Below are positions 62,729-64,000 of a DNA stretch of 64,000 bases, in pieces (position 1 is the stretch's first letter; each line of letters begins with the position of its first letter). The translations under genes were made by a program, and so were the position numbers. Below the pieces are notes generated by a model, which searched no databases, was not told the DNA's origin, and saw only the letters and a list, made by a program, of their open reading frames with translations. Source of the stretch: Anaerovorax odorimutans DSM 5092 (lineage in GTDB: Bacteria > Bacillota > Clostridia > Peptostreptococcales > Anaerovoracaceae); the NCBI RefSeq assembly GCF_000426305.1, contig NZ_AUFC01000005.1:124001-188000 (forward strand). Reading direction: 5' to 3'.

Positions 62729-64000
62729 TTATCCTTGATATTCTTCAATAAGCTTGAGTCTCATCTCATATAGCTCTTTAGATAAATCTACATAATATTC
62801 ATGAGGATTTTCAAATCTTAAAACTTCTTCCCAAAGAGTTTCAATCTGCTCTTTACAATAATTTTTTATTTCATTTATATTAGGATTTTTATATATACAT
62901 ACTCCTTTATCAAATATCTGTACCCTTAAATTCTTAGCATAAAAATTTGACATAGTCTTTCTTTTCCAAGGAGTATTTGGATTAAAAATTTCATAATCAC
63001 TGCCTTGTGGGATTTCCTCATGATTTAAAGTTATTACATCCGCTTCTGCTTTATTCGTATTTTTATCATATAAACGATACACCGATTTAAAACCGGGATT
63101 TGTAATTTTCTCAACATTTTCACTTATTTTCATTTTAGGTATAATAACATTGTCTTTATCAATTCCTGCAAGCTTATATACTCCTCCAAATACAGGCTCC
63201 GACTTAGAAGTTATTAATCTTTCTCCAACACCAAAAGAATCGATGCATGCTCCTTGATTAATAACATCTCTAATTAAGTATTCATCCAAAGAATTTGAGA
63301 CTACTATACTACATTCCGTAAGTCCTGCTTCGTCCAGCATTGCTCTTGCTCTTTTAGTCAGATAAGTAACATCTCCACTGTCAAGTCTTATCCCCATCTT
63401 TTTAGGTTTCATTTCCTTAAAAACCTTAATTGCAGCTGGAATTCCTAATTTAATAACATTATAAGTATCAACAAGTAATATACAATTATCAGGATAATAC
63501 TTTGCAAAAGTTTTAAATGCTTCATATTCATTATCAAACATCTGAACCCAACTGTGAGCCATAGTCCCTAACGCCGGAACACCATAATCTCTTTCTGTAA
63601 TAGTACATGCCGTACCAATACATCCACCAATATATGCAGCTCTTGCACCATCGATTGCCGCTGAAGCACCATGAGCTCTTCTTGTCCCGAACTCCATTAC
63701 CGGTCTTCCTTTTGCAGCTCTGACTATTCTATTGGCCTTAGTTGCAATCAAACTTTGATGATTAATTACAAGTAGCATTATAGTTTCAATAAATTGTGCC
63801 TGAATTACAGGACCTCTTACAGAAATTATAGGTTCACCAGGAAAAACCGGAGTTCCTTCAGGTATAGCCCATACATCGCACTCAAATTTAAAATTCCTTA
63901 AATATTCTAAAAACGGTTCACTAAATCCACCTTTTTCCCTAAGAAATTCTATATCTTCATCTTGAAATTTCAAATTATCCAAAAAGTTAATTAACTGCTC
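62729..64000 (-). CDS. pncB: Nicotinate phosphoribosyltransferase (partial)
   Basis: The frame is open to the right window edge, so the N-terminus (roughly 60-70 residues of a 480-490-aa enzyme) is missing. Visible motifs include FGTRRAHGASAAIDGARAAY, GTMAHSWVQMF, LLVDTYNVIKLGIPAAIKV, and GIRLDSGDVTYLTKRARAML with SIVVSNSLDE. It joins nicotinate to phosphoribosyl pyrophosphate in NAD salvage. The apparent TTG at 63982 is internal, since the frame continues upstream. It precedes ilvE by 24 bases, so NAD salvage and branched-chain synthesis may share a transcript. Confidence 0.94.
   Translation of the reverse strand, partial: EQLINFLDNLKFQDEDIEFLREKGGFSEPFLEYLRNFKFECDVWAIPEGTPVFPGEPIISVRGPVIQAQFIETIMLLVINHQSLIATKANRIVRAAKGRPVMEFGTRRAHGASAAIDGARAAYIGGCIGTACTITERDYGVPALGTMAHSWVQMFDNEYEAFKTFAKYYPDNCILLVDTYNVIKLGIPAAIKVFKEMKPKKMGIRLDSGDVTYLTKRARAMLDEAGLTECSIVVSNSLDEYLIRDVINQGACIDSFGVGERLITSKSEPVFGGVYKLAGIDKDNVIIPKMKISENVEKITNPGFKSVYRLYDKNTNKAEADVITLNHEEIPQGSDYEIFNPNTPWKRKTMSNFYAKNLRVQIFDKGVCIYKNPNINEIKNYCKEQIETLWEEVLRFENPHEYYVDLSKELYEMRLKLIEEYQG

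Overview
The window is AT-rich and gene-dense. It looks like the chromosome of an anaerobic, low-GC, Gram-positive Clostridia/Tissierellia-type bacterium. The pointers are indolepyruvate:ferredoxin oxidoreductase, a Firmicutes-style division and cell wall (dcw) cluster with two DUF881 genes and the small basic protein gene before ftsZ and no ftsA, a MurE whose DNPR motif suggests meso-diaminopimelate, and a PASTA-type (SpoVD/FtsI-like) penicillin-binding protein. The species cannot be named from sequence alone; a Sedimentibacter-like amino-acid fermenter is a guess.

Layout. (1) 1-7.25 kb is an accessory, defence-like block. Every gene is on the minus strand, downstream of a good promoter at 7220-7248: hsdM, hsdS (no hsdR in view), a SEFIR/TIR protein, a DUF2971 protein, a 62-aa ORF, an Mrr-like endonuclease, an 86-aa ORF and a GIY-YIG/DUF4357 protein cut by the window edge. 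A related intergenic sequence recurs after gene after gene in one orientation and often supplies the stop codon, which gives the block a gene-cassette look. (2) 7.3-9.7 kb holds a tRNA cluster (Asn, Leu, initiator Met). A 3' fragment of the initiator tRNA and a second copy of a downstream palindrome bracket an ECF sigma/anti-sigma pair, which looks like a scar of integration or duplication. (3) 9.9-25.7 kb is conserved housekeeping: iorBA, a TPR protein, two radical SAM proteins, argS, DUF523, mutS2, zapA-like, pheT, pheS and an rRNA methyltransferase. (4) 25.7-42.2 kb is the dcw cluster, transcribed mraZ-rsmH-ftsL-pbp-murE-murF-mraY-murD-ftsW-murG-murA-ftsQ-DUF881-DUF881-sbp-ftsZ. It has a three-box, 10-bp-period MraZ operator upstream and a MurE lacking its N-terminal domain. 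(5) 42.4-59 kb is mixed: a membrane protein, a cysteine-rich protein with a possible sporulation promoter and a ribosome-site-masking leader, sfsA, asnB, a MacAB-like exporter, lgt, ychF, a VanZ-like protein, an orphan MotA/FliG-C-like protein, an HTH/WG-repeat pair, a second sigma/anti-sigma pair, and deoC. (6) 59-64 kb is one minus-strand run: nicotinate phosphoribosyltransferase (cut by the edge), ilvE, ilvB and two tandem acetolactate synthase small subunits.

The parts most worth following up are the repeat-flanked defence cassettes, the orphan FliG-C-like protein, the cysteine-rich protein with its structured leader, and the domain-deleted MurE.
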